42,855 nucleotides of DNA from an uncultured bacterium (GTDB lineage Bacteria; Bacillota; Clostridia; Oscillospirales; Acutalibacteraceae): assembly GCA_949293385.1 (NCBI GenBank), contig CASFDQ010000005.1:1-42855 (forward strand), written 5' to 3'. The notes beneath the pieces are model-generated. The model was given only the letters and a program-made list of their open reading frames with translations, had not been told where the DNA came from and did not search any database. Within the stretch, counting starts at the first letter, position 1. Each line of letters opens with the position of its first letter. Below, in pieces: positions 10,615 to 18,503 of the stretch. The translations under genes were made by a program, and so were the position numbers.

Positions 10615-11246
10615 TGAGTAAAATGATAAATATTGCCCTTCCCAAAGGACGTCTCGGAGAAAAGGTATATAACCTTTTTGAAAAGCTGGGCTACGGATGC
10701 CCCGCGATCCTTGAAAACAGCCGTAAGCTCGTTTTTGAGGACGAGGAAAACAATGTCCGCTATTTCTGGGTTAAGCCCAGTGACGTGGCGATCTACGTGG
10801 AAACGGGTGTTGCCGACGTGGGGGTTGTCGGTAAAGATATTCTTTTAGAGCAAAATCCCGACGTCTACGAGCTCCTCGACCTCGGCTTCGGTAAATGCCG
10901 AATGGCTATTGCGGGTAAAAAAGGGGAGCATCTTCCCACCGACCGAACCGTCAAGGTCGCTACTAAATTTCCGAATATCGCGAAAAAGTATTTTGCCTCG
11001 AAAAGCCGTGAAATAGATATAATTAAGCTAAACGGCTCGATCGAGCTTGCCCCAATTCTCGGTATGTCCGACGTTATCGTCGATATCGTGGAAACCGGAA
11101 CGACCTTAAAGGAAAACGACCTCGACGTCTATGAAGATATCGTAAACATAAGCGCCCGATTTATCGCCAATAAAACGGGCTTCCGCTTTAAGACGCAGGA
11201 GATCGAGCTTATGAAAAGCAAAATCGAAAAGGAAATCGCAAAATGA
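10614..11246 (+). CDS. hisG: ATP phosphoribosyltransferase, catalytic subunit (short form)
   Basis: 210 residues, the short HisG type that lacks the C-terminal regulatory domain and needs HisZ. It joins ATP and PRPP in the first step of histidine synthesis. Typical motifs: ALPKGRLGEK at the N-terminus, GVADVGVVGKD, and the PRPP-binding loop DVIVDIVETGTTLKEN. The start overlaps the hisZ stop by one base and has a GGGGAGGG site. The end overlaps hisD by ATGA. Confidence 0.97.
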   Translation: MSKMINIALPKGRLGEKVYNLFEKLGYGCPAILENSRKLVFEDEENNVRYFWVKPSDVAIYVETGVADVGVVGKDILLEQNPDVYELLDLGFGKCRMAIAGKKGEHLPTDRTVKVATKFPNIAKKYFASKSREIDIIKLNGSIELAPILGMSDVIVDIVETGTTLKENDLDVYEDIVNISARFIANKTGFRFKTQEIELMKSKIEKEIAK

Positions 11247-12517
11247 TAAAGATCTACGACATTAACAAACTTACTTTAGACGAAATTCTTGCCCGAGAGA
11301 CCTCTGCCACGGGTGTTGAGGATATAGTTTCGGGAATAATTAAAGACGTAAAGGAAAACGGAGACGCCGCCCTTTATAAATACTGTGAAAAATTCGATAA
11401 GGTGACCCTTTCTTCCTTAGAGGTCATCCCCGACGAGATTCAAGAAGCGCTGAGCCTCGTTGAGCCCGAATTCTTAGAGATTTTAAAGGAAGCCGCCGCT
11501 AATATCACCGAATACCATAAGAATCAGGTAAGAGACGGCTTCGAAATTAAGAAGGCCGACGGAATAATCCTCGGTCAGAAGGTAATTCCCGTCCGCCGCG
11601 CGGGACTCTACGTTCCCGGCGGTACCGCAGCCTATCCTTCGACCGTTTTAATGGACTCCATTCCTGCAAAAATCGCAGGAGTAAAAGAGCTTTGTATAAC
11701 AACTCCTCCTGCTAAAGACGGAAAGGTAAATCCCGTAATTCTTGCCGCCGCAAGTATTGCAGGGGTCGACAGGATATTCAAGGTCGGCGGAGCGCAGGCT
11801 ATCGCCGCTCTTGCCTACGGTACCGAGTCCATCCCCAAGGTCGATAAGATAGTAGGCCCCGGAAACGCCTTCGTTGCCGAGGCTAAGCGTCAGGTATACG
11901 GCCTCGTTTCCATTGATATGATAGCAGGACCCAGCGAGATACTGGTCATTGCCGACGGAACCTGCAACCCCGAATTTGTGGCCGCGGATCTTCTTTCTCA
12001 GGCCGAGCACGATAAGCTTGCTTCGGCCGTCCTCGTTACCGACAGCTTGGAGCTTGCAAACAAGGTAAGAGACGAGCTTGAGCGTCAGGTCGCTCTTCTT
12101 CCCCGTGAAGAGATCGCCCGTACCTCCATTGATAATAACGGAAAGATCATAATCGTTGAGTCTATCGAGCAGGCCATCGAGATAAGCAACGAGATAGCCC
12201 CCGAGCATTTGGAGGTATGTGTGGACGAGCCCTTTAAGTATCTCGACCTTATAGAGAATGCAGGCTCGATCTTCCTCGGAAAAATGTGCCCCGAAGCTTT
12301 GGGTGATTATTTCTCGGGTACTAACCACACCCTGCCCACAAGCGGCACCGCCAAGTTCTCAAGCCCCCTTTCGGTAGACGATTTCGTTAAGAAGTCCGCC
12401 TACAGCTATTATACCCCCGAGGCCCTCTCTAAGGTTGCCGATAAGGTTGCCTTCTTCGCCGAAAAGGAAGGCCTTTCGGCACATGCCAGAAGCGCCACCG
12501 TAAGATTTAAAAAGTAA
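11243..12517 (+). CDS. hisD: Histidinol dehydrogenase
   Basis: 424 residues. A zinc enzyme performing the last two steps, histidinol to histidinal to histidine, with NAD. Visible signatures: the long motif around PSEILVIADG and LSQAEHDKLA (zinc-site Gln/His), the catalytic Glu/His pair in EIAPEHLEV, FSGTNHTLPTSGTA, and a C-terminal SAHARSATVR. It overlaps hisG by 4 nt (ATGA), indicating translational coupling. hisC follows after 12 bp. Confidence 0.97.
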   Translation: MIKIYDINKLTLDEILARETSATGVEDIVSGIIKDVKENGDAALYKYCEKFDKVTLSSLEVIPDEIQEALSLVEPEFLEILKEAAANITEYHKNQVRDGFEIKKADGIILGQKVIPVRRAGLYVPGGTAAYPSTVLMDSIPAKIAGVKELCITTPPAKDGKVNPVILAAASIAGVDRIFKVGGAQAIAALAYGTESIPKVDKIVGPGNAFVAEAKRQVYGLVSIDMIAGPSEILVIADGTCNPEFVAADLLSQAEHDKLASAVLVTDSLELANKVRDELERQVALLPREEIARTSIDNNGKIIIVESIEQAIEISNEIAPEHLEVCVDEPFKYLDLIENAGSIFLGKMCPEALGDYFSGTNHTLPTSGTAKFSSPLSVDDFVKKSAYSYYTPEALSKVADKVAFFAEKEGLSAHARSATVRFKK

Positions 12518-12529
12518 GAGGTTATTTTT

Positions 12530-13597
12530 GTGAGCAGATTTTTAAGCAGTAGGTTCTCCTCCCTTGTGCCCTATACTCCGGGAGAGCAGCCTACCGATAT
12601 GAAATACGTTAAGCTTAATACCAACGAGTCGCCCTTTCCTCCCTCTTCTAAGGTTATAGAGGCGGTAAGCGGCGACGAGGTAAAAAAGCTTAACCTTTAC
12701 CCCGATCCTACGGGTAAAGCCCTTATAAAAAAGCTTGCCGAGACCTACTCGGTAGGGGAGGAAAACGTCTTTATAAGTAACGGCTCGGACGATATCTTAA
12801 ACTTTTCCTTTATGGCTTTTTGCGATAAGGATAAGGGCGCATATTTCCCCGAGATAAGCTACGGCTTTTACGAGGTCTATGCCGAGCTTTACGGAGTAAA
12901 CTATAAAAAAGTTCCCCTTAAAGCCGATTTCTCGGTTGACCCTGCCGATTATTTTTCCGCAGGTAATACCGTCGTTATAGCCAACCCCAACGCCCCCACG
13001 GGACTCGTCTTAACTCCCGCCGAGGTAGAGGAGATACTTAAGGCTAATCCCAACGACGTGGTTATAATCGACGAAGCCTACGTCGATTTCGGCGCAGAGT
13101 CCTGCGTACCGCTGACTAAAAGATATACCAACCTTATCGTCGTTATGACCTACTCCAAATCGCGAAGCCTTGCGGGCGGCCGTCTCGGCTTTGCCATAGC
13201 CCATAAGGACTTGATTCAGGACCTTAACACCATTAAATATTCGACCAACCCCTATAACATAAACCGCCTTACAATGCTTGCGGGCGTTGCTTCGTTAGAG
13301 GACGCAGAATACTATAAAAACTGCAACAAAAATACCGCCGAGGTTAGAGAATATACCAAGTCCGAGCTTAAAGCCCGCGGCTTTAGTATGACCGACTCTA
13401 AGGCGAACTTCATCTTTGCAAAGTCGGACAAAATCGGCGGCGAGGAATATTATCTTGCTCTTAAATCGAAGGGCGTTTTAGTTCGTCATTTTAAAAACGA
13501 AAAGATAAAAGACTTTGTTCGAATCACCATAGGCACCAAGGAGCAAATGGATGTTCTGCTAAGCAAGACCGACGAAATTCTCAGTGAGGTAAAATAA
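12530..13597 (+). CDS. hisC: Histidinol-phosphate aminotransferase
   Basis: 355 residues, a fold-type I PLP aminotransferase converting imidazole acetol phosphate to histidinol phosphate with glutamate. Motifs: the N-terminal LNTNESPFPPS, NPNAPTG, IDEAYVDFG, and the PLP-lysine segment TYSKSRSLAGGRLGFA. It begins with GTG, supported by AGAGG 7 nt upstream and by the family N-terminus. The stop overlaps the hisB start (TAATG). Confidence 0.96.
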   Translation: MSRFLSSRFSSLVPYTPGEQPTDMKYVKLNTNESPFPPSSKVIEAVSGDEVKKLNLYPDPTGKALIKKLAETYSVGEENVFISNGSDDILNFSFMAFCDKDKGAYFPEISYGFYEVYAELYGVNYKKVPLKADFSVDPADYFSAGNTVVIANPNAPTGLVLTPAEVEEILKANPNDVVIIDEAYVDFGAESCVPLTKRYTNLIVVMTYSKSRSLAGGRLGFAIAHKDLIQDLNTIKYSTNPYNINRLTMLAGVASLEDAEYYKNCNKNTAEVREYTKSELKARGFSMTDSKANFIFAKSDKIGGEEYYLALKSKGVLVRHFKNEKIKDFVRITIGTKEQMDVLLSKTDEILSEVK

Positions 13598-14235
13598 TGA
13601 GAACTGCCGAAATCAAAAGAAAAACCAACGAGACCGATATTACCCTGGAGCTTAACCTCGACGGAACGGGAAAAAGCGAAATAAATTCGGGCAACGGCTT
13701 TATGGACCATATGCTGACCCTCTTTTCTAAGCACGGCCGCTTTGATCTGACCGTTATTTGTAACGGTGATACCGAGGTCGATTTTCACCACTCTGCCGAG
13801 GATATCGGAATATGTCTCGGAAGGGCCTTTAAGGAGGCTCTCGGCGATATGAAGGGTATCTACCGCTACGCCGATATAATTCTCCCTATGGACGAGACCC
13901 TTATCCTTTGCGCTACCGACCTTTTAAACGGCAATATCGAGGACGAAAACGTTATCCTCTGTGCTACCGATATATCGGGAAGAAGCTATTTAGGCCTCGA
14001 TCTTCCTCTTCCTTCAAGCAGGGTAGGCGACTTTGATACCGAGCTTGTGGAGGAGTTTCTGATCGCCTTCGTCAATAACGCAAACATAACGCTTCATATA
14101 AAAGAGCTTGCAGGCAAAAACACCCACCACATAATTGAAGGAACCTTCAAGGCGCTGGGCAGGACCCTCGCCAAAGCGGTTAAAATAAACCCCGAAACCT
14201 CGGGCGAAATTCCCTCCACAAAAGGAGTTCTCTGA
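13597..14235 (+). CDS. hisB: Imidazoleglycerol-phosphate dehydratase with an apparent internal insertion
   Basis: 212 residues; monofunctional HisB is usually about 195. It dehydrates imidazole glycerol phosphate to imidazole acetol phosphate with a di-manganese centre. Metal-binding repeats are present: FMDHML, FHHSAEDIG, and near the end NTHHIIEGTFKALGRTL. The conserved PMDE..L..CA.DISGR segment is interrupted. LILCATD (102-108) is followed by LLNGNIEDEN and then a second VILCATD (119-125) that leads into ISGRSYLG. The extra 17 residues (51 nt) account for the excess length and look like a diverged in-frame partial duplication. Both ends overlap neighbours (TAATG with hisC, TGATG with hisH), so the gene seems intact and expressed. 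Confidence 0.95.
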   Translation: MRTAEIKRKTNETDITLELNLDGTGKSEINSGNGFMDHMLTLFSKHGRFDLTVICNGDTEVDFHHSAEDIGICLGRAFKEALGDMKGIYRYADIILPMDETLILCATDLLNGNIEDENVILCATDISGRSYLGLDLPLPSSRVGDFDTELVEEFLIAFVNNANITLHIKELAGKNTHHIIEGTFKALGRTLAKAVKINPETSGEIPSTKGVL

Positions 14236-14852
14236 TGATTGCAATAATTGACTACGGAGTAGGAAACCTATATAGCCTCTCCTCATCCTTTAAAAGCATC
14301 GGGGCAGATACCGTAGTTACGGGCGACCCCGAGATAATAAGAAAAGCCGAAAAGCTTATCCTTCCCGGCGTCGGCGCATTTCGCGATGCCGCCGAAAAGC
14401 TCAGAGCAACCGGACTCGATAAGATAATAATTGAGGAGACCGCAAAGGGTAAGCCCCTTCTTGGAATATGCCTCGGAATGCAGATGCTTTTCGAGAAAAG
14501 CTTCGAATACGGCGAATATGAAGGTCTCGGCATGATACCCGGCTCGGTAGTACCTATGAAGGGCGTTATCCCCGACGATTTAAAGGTTCCTCATATCGGT
14601 TGGAACGGACTTATCTTCCCCGAAAACAAAGAGAAAAGCAAGATATTTAAGTATTTAAACGAGGGCGACCACATGTATTTCGTTCACTCCTATTTTGCTA
14701 CCGACTGTGACGAGTACGTTTCCTCAAAAACCGAGTACGGCGCTCTGCTTACCGCCTCGGCCGAAAAGGGCAACGTTTTCGGTGTCCAGTTTCATCCCGA
14801 AAAAAGCGGTGAAAAGGGACTTTCGATACTTAGAGCATTTTGCGAACTGTAA
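14235..14852 (+). CDS. hisH: Imidazole glycerol phosphate synthase, glutamine amidotransferase subunit
   Basis: 205 residues, class I (triad) glutamine amidotransferase supplying ammonia to HisF. Motifs: IIDYGVGNL at the N-terminus, the oxyanion strand LPGVGAF, the nucleophile in LLGICLGMQMLFE, and the His/Glu pair in VQFHPEKSG. It overlaps hisB by one base (TGATG). It sits in the order hisH-hisA-hisF, with hisA between the two synthase subunits. Confidence 0.97.
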   Translation: MIAIIDYGVGNLYSLSSSFKSIGADTVVTGDPEIIRKAEKLILPGVGAFRDAAEKLRATGLDKIIIEETAKGKPLLGICLGMQMLFEKSFEYGEYEGLGMIPGSVVPMKGVIPDDLKVPHIGWNGLIFPENKEKSKIFKYLNEGDHMYFVHSYFATDCDEYVSSKTEYGALLTASAEKGNVFGVQFHPEKSGEKGLSILRAFCEL

Positions 14853-14864
14853 AGGACTAATTTT

Positions 14865-15581
14865 ATGAACGTATTTCCCGCAATAGACCTTTTTGAGGGC
14901 AAGGCCGTCCGCCTCTTTAAGGGTAATTATGATCAGATGACGGTGTATAGTGAAAACCCCGAAAAGGTTGCGCTCTATTTTAAAGAATGTGGCGCCGAGT
15001 ATATTCACCTCGTGGACCTAGAGGGTGCGAAATCGGGCGAGACCCCAAACTTCGAAACGGTTAAAAAGATAATCGAGGTATCGGGGCTTAAGGCCGAGAT
15101 AGGCGGAGGCATCCGAAGCGAGGCCGTAATAGAAAGGTACATAAACGCAGGGGCCTACCGCGTGATTTTAGGTACTGCCGCCGCCACCGATCCCGAATTC
15201 TTGGAGAAGGTAGCCGAGAAATACGGCGAGAAAATTGCCGTCGGCTGCGACCTTAAGGACGGTTACGTTGCTACAAAAGGTTGGCTGGAAACTACAAATG
15301 AAACGGGCGAGGAGTTTTGCGAGAGGGTAGAAAAACTCGGAATAAAAACCGTTATCTGTACCGATATAAGCCGTGACGGCGCTATGAAGGGTACTAATTT
15401 AGAGCTTTATAAGGAGCTTTCCGAAAAATTCAGCATCGATATAATCGCATCGGGCGGTGTGACCGATATGAGCGACGTAGAAAACCTTGCTAAAATGAAT
15501 ATCTACGGCGCGATCCTCGGAAAAGCCATCTATACCGGCAATATCGACCTTAAAACTGCAATAAAGGCGGCAACGAAATGA
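14865..15581 (+). CDS. hisA: ProFAR isomerase (phosphoribosylformimino-5-aminoimidazole carboxamide ribotide isomerase)
   Basis: 238 residues, a (beta/alpha)8 barrel performing an Amadori rearrangement. The catalytic aspartates are in FPAIDLFEGKAVRL (Asp8) and TDISRDGAMKGTN. Phosphate-binding loops are GGGIRSE and ASGGVTDM. It follows hisH by 12 bp with AAAGGA overlapping the hisH stop. It overlaps hisF by ATGA. Confidence 0.96.
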   Translation: MNVFPAIDLFEGKAVRLFKGNYDQMTVYSENPEKVALYFKECGAEYIHLVDLEGAKSGETPNFETVKKIIEVSGLKAEIGGGIRSEAVIERYINAGAYRVILGTAAATDPEFLEKVAEKYGEKIAVGCDLKDGYVATKGWLETTNETGEEFCERVEKLGIKTVICTDISRDGAMKGTNLELYKELSEKFSIDIIASGGVTDMSDVENLAKMNIYGAILGKAIYTGNIDLKTAIKAATK

Positions 15582-16336
15582 TAACTAAACGAATAATTCC
15601 CTGCCTCGACGTTAAGGACGGCAGGGTAGTAAAGGGAGTAAACTTCTTGGGCCTTGCCGACGTTTCCTCCCCCGTAAAGCTTGCTCAGTTCTATAGCGAA
15701 AACGGCGCAGACGAGCTTGTCTTTTACGACATCACCGCATCAAGCGACGGCCGAAAGCTGTTTACCGAAATACTGACCGAGGTCGCCTCGAAGATATTTA
15801 TCCCCTTAACTGTGGGCGGCGGTATAAATACGGTGGACGATTTAGACCGAGTCCTTAAGTGCGGAGCCGATAAGGTAAGCGTTAATTCGGGTGCTATTAA
15901 AAACCCCGACCTTATTTCCGAGGCGGCTAAAAAATACGGTGACCAATGCGTAGTTCTTTCGGCAGACGTTAAGCGTGTTGACGGAAAATTCACCCTTTTT
16001 GCTAAGGGCGGACGTGAAAATACGGGAATCGACGCTATCGAATGGATAAAACGAGGTGCCGCCAACGGAGCAGGGGAGATAGTCGTAAACTCTATCGACA
16101 CCGACGGAGTCAAAAACGGCTTCGACCTCGAAATGCTGGAAGCGGTCTGTAACGTGGTAAACGTTCCCGTGATCGCTTCGGGAGGAGCGGGCGGAATAGA
16201 TCACTTTAAAACCCTTTTTAAAGCCCTTCCCAAGGTCGACGCAGGCCTTGCCGCATCAATTTTTCATTTCGGAGAGGTAAGTATAAAAGACCTCAAAAAC
16301 GAGCTGTGCTACGACGGAATAAACGTAAGGAGATAA
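15578..16336 (+). CDS. hisF: Imidazole glycerol phosphate synthase, cyclase subunit
   Basis: 252 residues. The barrel partner of HisH, using ammonia to make imidazole glycerol phosphate and AICAR. Catalytic aspartates are in [16 protein letters not shown] (Asp11) and [13 protein letters not shown] (about Asp130). Phosphate loops are VGGGI and ASGGAGG. The ATGA overlap with hisA suggests coupled translation. Confidence 0.97.
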   Translation: MITKRIIPCLDVKDGRVVKGVNFLGLADVSSPVKLAQFYSENGADELVFYDITASSDGRKLFTEILTEVASKIFIPLTVGGGINTVDDLDRVLKCGADKVSVNSGAIKNPDLISEAAKKYGDQCVVLSADVKRVDGKFTLFAKGGRENTGIDAIEWIKRGAANGAGEIVVNSIDTDGVKNGFDLEMLEAVCNVVNVPVIASGGAGGIDHFKTLFKALPKVDAGLAASIFHFGEVSIKDLKNELCYDGINVRR

Positions 16337-16338
16337 TT

Positions 16339-16989
16339 ATGTTAGATATAAATTCGCTTAAATTCGACGAAAAGGGCCTGATACCTGCAATAGTTGTAGA
16401 CGCAACGAGTAAAAAGGTGCTTACCCTTGCTTATATGAACAAAGAAAGCTTAGAGATCTCCATAAGAGAGCAGAAGACCTGCTTTTTCTCCCGTTCTCGT
16501 CAGGAGCTTTGGAGAAAAGGGGAGACCTCGGGCAATTTTCAGCATATCGTAAGCATTACTGCCGACTGCGACCGTGACGCCCTTACCGTCCTCGTAAATA
16601 AGGAGGGCCCCGCCTGCCATACGGGTACCGATTCCTGCTTTAACGATACGGTTTTTGAAAGCGACGAAAACCACGCCTTCTCTATGGAGGGCCTTTACGA
16701 CCTGCTCGTAGGCCGTAAGACCGATAAGCCCGAAGGCTCCTATACTACCTACCTTTTTGAAAAGGGAATTGACAAAATTCTTAAAAAGGTGGGCGAGGAG
16801 TGCACCGAGGTCATCATCGCAGGCAAAGCCGACGATAAGGCCGAGACGGTTTATGAAATTGCCGACCTTGCGTACCACGTAATGGTGCTTATGGTCGAAA
16901 TGGGTATCTCTGTCGACGATATCAAAAAGGAGCTAGCCTCCCGTCATATAATCGACCATAAGGTCAAGCAGGAGAAAATGACAAAATGA
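16339..16989 (+). CDS. hisIE: Phosphoribosyl-AMP cyclohydrolase / phosphoribosyl-ATP pyrophosphatase fusion
   Basis: 216 residues with two domains. Residues about 1-115 are the cyclohydrolase (HisI), with the metal-site [13 protein letters not shown] and [12 protein letters not shown]. Residues about 120-216 are the helical pyrophosphatase (HisE), with [13 protein letters not shown] and a second acidic helix. Together they perform steps two and three of the pathway. The ATG follows TAAGGAGATAATT, whose TAA is the hisF stop. An in-frame upstream ATG at 16306 lies inside hisF and lacks a site, so I reject it. Confidence 0.96.
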   Translation: MLDINSLKFDEKGLIPAIVVDATSKKVLTLAYMNKESLEISIREQKTCFFSRSRQELWRKGETSGNFQHIVSITADCDRDALTVLVNKEGPACHTGTDSCFNDTVFESDENHAFSMEGLYDLLVGRKTDKPEGSYTTYLFEKGIDKILKKVGEECTEVIIAGKADDKAETVYEIADLAYHVMVLMVEMGISVDDIKKELASRHIIDHKVKQEKMTK

Positions 16990-17801
16990 TAATAGGCGAC
17001 TATCATACCCATACGACCTACTGCGACGGGGATAATACCCCCGAGGAAATGATCCTTACGGCTATCGACAAGGGCCTTAAATATTACGGATTTTCCTCCC
17101 ATTCACATCTTTCCTTTGATGAAGACTGGAATATGAGTCTCGATTCTCAGAAGCAGTACGTGTCCGAGATACTTTCTCTAAAAGAAAAATACAAGGATAA
17201 AATAACCGTCCTGCTGGGTACCGAATACGACCTGCTGAGCGATAACGATCTTACTCCCTTTGACTACGTTATCGGCTCCTGTCACAGTATAATTAAGGAC
17301 GGAAGCTATATCTCGGTGGATCATAGCGAAAAAACCTTTATAGAGTGTACCGAAAAATTCTACGGCGGCGACTACTACGAGTTTGTAAGAGCCTATTATT
17401 CTCTTATGGCCTCTGCCGCAGAAAGGGAGGAATTTACCTTCTACGGTCATTTCGATCTTATAACTAAGTATAATAAGAACGGGAAATTCTTCGACGATAC
17501 CGCTCCCGAGTATTTAGACCCTATGTATAAGACCCTCGAAATTTTGGCCAAAAGCGGTAAGCCCTTTGAACTCAATACCGCCGCGACCTACCGCCACAGC
17601 GATACCGAGCCTACGAAAAGCGCGGTTAAATGGCTGTCGGCTTTAAGCGAGCTCGGAGGAAATATTATTATAAACAGCGACTCGCACCGCGCCCGCAGAA
17701 TAGGCTTTAATTTTGAGGCGGCCGAGCGGCTTGCGTCCTTATGCGGATTTAAGTCCCGTCTTATCCTTACCCCCTCGGGTTTTGAAGAAATTCGCATATA
17801 A
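16986..17801 (+). CDS. hisK: Histidinol-phosphatase, PHP family
   Basis: 271 residues. PHP-fold metal-dependent phosphatase of the HisJ/HisK type, hydrolysing histidinol phosphate. Ligand motifs occur in order: [47 protein letters not shown] and [11 protein letters not shown]. It overlaps hisIE by ATGA and is the tenth and last his gene, completing the pathway. No unconditional terminator follows; the next hairpin is the glpP leader terminator about 50 bp downstream. Confidence 0.9.
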   Translation: MIIGDYHTHTTYCDGDNTPEEMILTAIDKGLKYYGFSSHSHLSFDEDWNMSLDSQKQYVSEILSLKEKYKDKITVLLGTEYDLLSDNDLTPFDYVIGSCHSIIKDGSYISVDHSEKTFIECTEKFYGGDYYEFVRAYYSLMASAAEREEFTFYGHFDLITKYNKNGKFFDDTAPEYLDPMYKTLEILAKSGKPFELNTAATYRHSDTEPTKSAVKWLSALSELGGNIIINSDSHRARRIGFNFEAAERLASLCGFKSRLILTPSGFEEIRI

Positions 17802-17806
17802 AACCC

Positions 17807-17835
17807 TTGACAAGGATAAATATCTGATGTAAAAT
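17807..17835 (+). promoter_or_regulatory. Promoter of the glpP operon
   Basis: TTGACA (17807-17812), 17 bp, TAAAAT (17830-17835). It begins only 6 bp after the hisK stop. The predicted start near 17842 gives a leader of about 75 nt that contains the hairpin at 17854-17893. Confidence 0.75.
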
Positions 17836-17853
17836 TAAAATACAGAGTTTTGG

Positions 17854-17898
17854 AGATGTACAAACCCAAGGGACTATTGGGCTTTGTGCATCTTTTTT
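17854..17898 (+). terminator. Leader terminator of the glp operon, presumed GlpP antitermination target
   Basis: AGATGTACAAA-CCCAA (17854-17869) pairs with TTGGG-C-TTTGTGCATCT (17877-17893), with one bulged C and one G-U pair. The loop is GGGACTA and TTTTTT follows (17893-17898). It lies between the promoter and the glpP ribosome-binding site (GGAGGT, 17905-17910). GlpP in Bacillus subtilis binds leader RNA with glycerol-3-phosphate and prevents termination. Because the first gene here is glpP, this is very probably its target, giving autoregulated induction. The direct RNA contact is inference. Confidence 0.85.
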
Positions 17899-17915
17899 AT
17901 TTTTGGAGGTAAAAA

Positions 17916-18476
17916 ATGCAAAAAGAAATGCTTCTCGACCGTCTTGCCGAAAGTCCGGTCATAGCCGCTATTCAGGAAAGCGGCTGGAATGACGCAATTG
18001 CTTCCCCCGCGAAAATAATCTTTTGCCTTAAGGCAAATCTTCTTACCGTTAAGGAGTATATTGAAAAGGCTCACGAAAGCGGAAAGATAGTTTTCATTCA
18101 TATCGATCTGTCCGACGGAATAGGTAAGGATAAGATCGGAGTGGAGTTCCTTGCTAAATGCGGGGTCGACGGAATTATCTCCACAAGGGGTAATATGGTC
18201 CGTATTGCAAAGGATATGGGCCTTTTAACGGTTCAGCGCTTCTTTGCCCTCGATTCTCAGGGCGTTTCGGGTATATCCGAGCTTGCTTCCGCCTCCGCTC
18301 CCGACTTTATTGAAATAATGCCGGGTATTGCCGATAAGATCATAAGCCGTTTTGCAAACGATGCCGTTCCCGTTATCGCAGGCGGTCTCATAGATACGAA
18401 AACCGAAGTAACGAATGCTCTGTCTAAGGGTGCGATCGCCGTATCTACCGGCAAAAAGGAGCTTTGGTATATTTAA
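17916..18476 (+). CDS. glpP: Glycerol uptake operon antiterminator
   Basis: 186 residues, the typical length of GlpP. It is a barrel-like RNA-binding regulator that senses glycerol-3-phosphate. Recognisable segments: ESPVIAAIQ near the start, FCLKANLLTVKEYIEKAHESGK, HIDLSDGIGKDKIGVEFL, DGIISTRGNMVRIAK, PDFIEIMPGI, and the C-terminal PVIAGGLIDTKTEV followed by ALSKGAIAVSTGKKELW. The start has GGAGGT at good spacing. It is the first gene after the conditional leader hairpin and precedes the oxidoreductase pair, as expected for a self-inducing glp operon. Confidence 0.93.
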   Translation: MQKEMLLDRLAESPVIAAIQESGWNDAIASPAKIIFCLKANLLTVKEYIEKAHESGKIVFIHIDLSDGIGKDKIGVEFLAKCGVDGIISTRGNMVRIAKDMGLLTVQRFFALDSQGVSGISELASASAPDFIEIMPGIADKIISRFANDAVPVIAGGLIDTKTEVTNALSKGAIAVSTGKKELWYI

Positions 18477-18503
18477 GTTTCATATAAAGAGGAGAAAAGT
18501 AAA

